This document shows positions 8,243-8,823 of a DNA stretch of 8,823 nucleotides, piece by piece. Both the position numbers and the translations under genes were made by a program. Within the stretch, counting starts at the first letter, position 1, and every line of letters starts with the position of its first letter. The stretch comes from Caldilineaceae bacterium (GTDB taxonomy: Bacteria > Chloroflexota > Anaerolineae > Caldilineales > Caldilineaceae), in NCBI GenBank assembly GCA_015494005.1, contig WGCB01000571.1:1-8823 (forward strand). Direction: 5' to 3'. The notes beneath the pieces are model-generated. The model had not been told where the DNA came from. It ran no database searches and saw nothing but the letters and a program-made list of their open reading frames with translations.

Positions 8243-8271
8243 AGTATAGCACACTCCGGCTTTCTGTTCAA
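8243..8271 (-). promoter_or_regulatory. Promoter of nusA (sigma-70-like, extended -10)
   Basis: On the minus strand TTGAAC (8271-8266) and TATACT (8248-8243) are separated by exactly 17 nt. The -10 box is preceded by TGC, an extended -10 element. The predicted start is near G8236, giving a leader of about 180 nt. It is the best promoter match seen in the window. Confidence 0.78.
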
Positions 8272-8272
8272 A

Positions 8273-8288
8273 TTTGACTCGAGTCGAA
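8273..8288. promoter_or_regulatory. Dyad next to the nusA -35 box, possible operator
   Basis: GACTCGAGTC (8276-8285) is a perfect 10-bp palindrome. After one mismatch each side it continues with a TT/AA pair at 8273-8274 and 8287-8288. It abuts the -35 box (8266-8271), where a regulator would touch RNA polymerase. No known factor is recognised. Confidence 0.4.
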
Positions 8289-8340
8289 CGCGTGCAACTG
8301 TCCCTGTTTCGGCCACGGATCGGACAGCGTAGCAGGCACG

Positions 8341-8367
8341 GGAAGGCCCCTCTCGTGTCGGGCTTCC
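8341..8367 (-). repeat. Inverted repeat downstream of the PstS-like gene
   Basis: GGAAG-CCC (minus strand 8367-8360) pairs with GGG-CTTCC (8349-8341) with one bulged base and a loop of about 10 nt. It starts about 25 nt after the TGA of the PstS-like gene. There is no T-run after it, so it is at best a weak terminator or a 3'-end stabilising hairpin. Confidence 0.35.
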
Positions 8368-8391
8368 AACGGCCAGACAGGCCAGCCCCGC

Positions 8392-8823
8392 TCAGCGGAC
8401 GGGCGCGTGGTAGGCGGCCACGATCCCCTGCCCCGGCGGGCTGAGGACAAAGTCGATGAACTCCCGCACCCGCCCTTGGGGCTCACCCCGAGTCACCAGG
8501 AAGAGGGGGCGCGTGAGGGGGTAGCGCTGGTCCGCCAGGTTCTTCCGGCTGGGCAGCTGCCCCTCCAGGGCCAGCACCTTCAGGTCGGTTTGACCGTGCG
8601 CCGCCTCTTCGTCGGACGGCTCGCCCTCCTGGAGCAGGCCGGTCACGTAGGCCCGGGAAACGTAGCCGATGGCCTCCGGGTGGTCCGCCACGTAGGCCAC
8701 CACGTCCCCGCTGGAGGGCATGACCACTGCGGTGAGGGAGACCCCCTCGTCCCCCATGACCCGTTCCTCGAAGAAGAGGCGGCTGCCGCTGCCGTCCTCC
8801 CGGCTGACCAGGAGCACCTCTCC
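8392..8823 (-). CDS. PstS-family phosphate-binding protein, C-terminal part (cut by window edge)
   Basis: The last 143 residues of a substrate-binding protein of the phosphate ABC transporter family are present; the 5' end is beyond the window. Visible family features are SREDGSGSR (residues 7-15 of the visible part), the phosphate-contacting Ser/Arg loop of PstS-like proteins; AIGYVSRAYV, the usual pAIGYvs segment; and RYPLTRPLFLVTRGEP followed by VREFIDFVLSPPGQGIV, the typical C-terminal end. Such proteins are secreted or lipid-anchored and deliver phosphate (in some cases tungstate or another oxyanion) to a permease; the signal peptide would be in the missing part. A GTG at 8817 can be read as a start, but the frame stays open to the window end and the family is about twice as long. 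The TGA at 8394 is followed by weak inverted repeats but no T-run. The function is unrelated to the nusA cluster. Confidence 0.86.
   Translation of the reverse strand, partial: GEVLLVSREDGSGSRLFFEERVMGDEGVSLTAVVMPSSGDVVAYVADHPEAIGYVSRAYVTGLLQEGEPSDEEAAHGQTDLKVLALEGQLPSRKNLADQRYPLTRPLFLVTRGEPQGRVREFIDFVLSPPGQGIVAAYHAPVR

Larger units (their letters stand above)
8056..8391 (-). other. Intergenic region and 5' leader of nusA, 336 nt, no gene
   Basis: This gap holds no convincing coding frame. Reading in the direction of transcription it contains weak inverted repeats after the PstS-like gene, a dyad next to the -35 box, a sigma-70-like promoter, and a leader of about 180 nt. The leader has an intrinsic-terminator-like hairpin, then alternative short hairpins, then the nusA ribosome binding site AGGAG at 8072-8068. 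rimP, which in most bacteria sits here, is absent. Confidence 0.8.

Overview
The window is a GC-rich bacterial segment in which every convincing gene lies on the minus strand. It carries the conserved transcription/translation cluster nusA - ylxR - infB - rbfA - nrnA (DHH phosphoesterase) - truB - ribF, read from high to low coordinates. A PstS-type phosphate-binding protein gene lies upstream of nusA. The short IF2 (632 aa), the YlxR protein between nusA and infB, the NusA with a long acidic tail and the high GC content suggest a Chloroflexota-like or other deep-branching high-GC bacterium. This is an inference from gene content and protein style; no marker fixes the taxon.

Layout: 8392-8823 is the C-terminal part of a PstS-like protein, cut by the window edge. 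8056-8391 is a noncoding stretch with a strong sigma-70-like promoter (TTGAAC-17-TATACT), a leader of about 180 nt and an intrinsic-terminator-like hairpin inside that leader. 6304-8055 is nusA and 5919-6260 is ylxR. 5235-5918 is an unusually long (684 nt) gene-free spacer, rich in inverted repeats, with a good infB promoter at its downstream end. 3336-5234 is infB. A 138-nt gap with two inverted repeats follows. Then 2712-3197 rbfA, 1591-2706 nrnA, 540-1598 truB and 1-543 ribF (5' part only) are packed with short gaps or overlaps and are very likely co-transcribed.

How the genes work together: NusA (elongation, pausing, termination), YlxR (RNA-binding; linked to RNase P in Bacillus), IF2 (initiator tRNA delivery and subunit joining), RbfA (30S maturation), TruB (tRNA psi55), NrnA (nanoRNA and pAp turnover) and RibF (FMN/FAD synthesis) form the usual RNA and translation housekeeping cluster. 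rimP, usually just upstream of nusA, is missing from its normal place.

I do not see a new defence, mobile or biosynthetic system. The points worth a second look are regulatory (the nusA leader attenuator candidate, the infB promoter and long spacer, the nested palindrome between infB and rbfA) and protein-level (an insertion in TruB motif I, an altered nucleotidyltransferase motif in RibF, and the NusA C-terminal tail).
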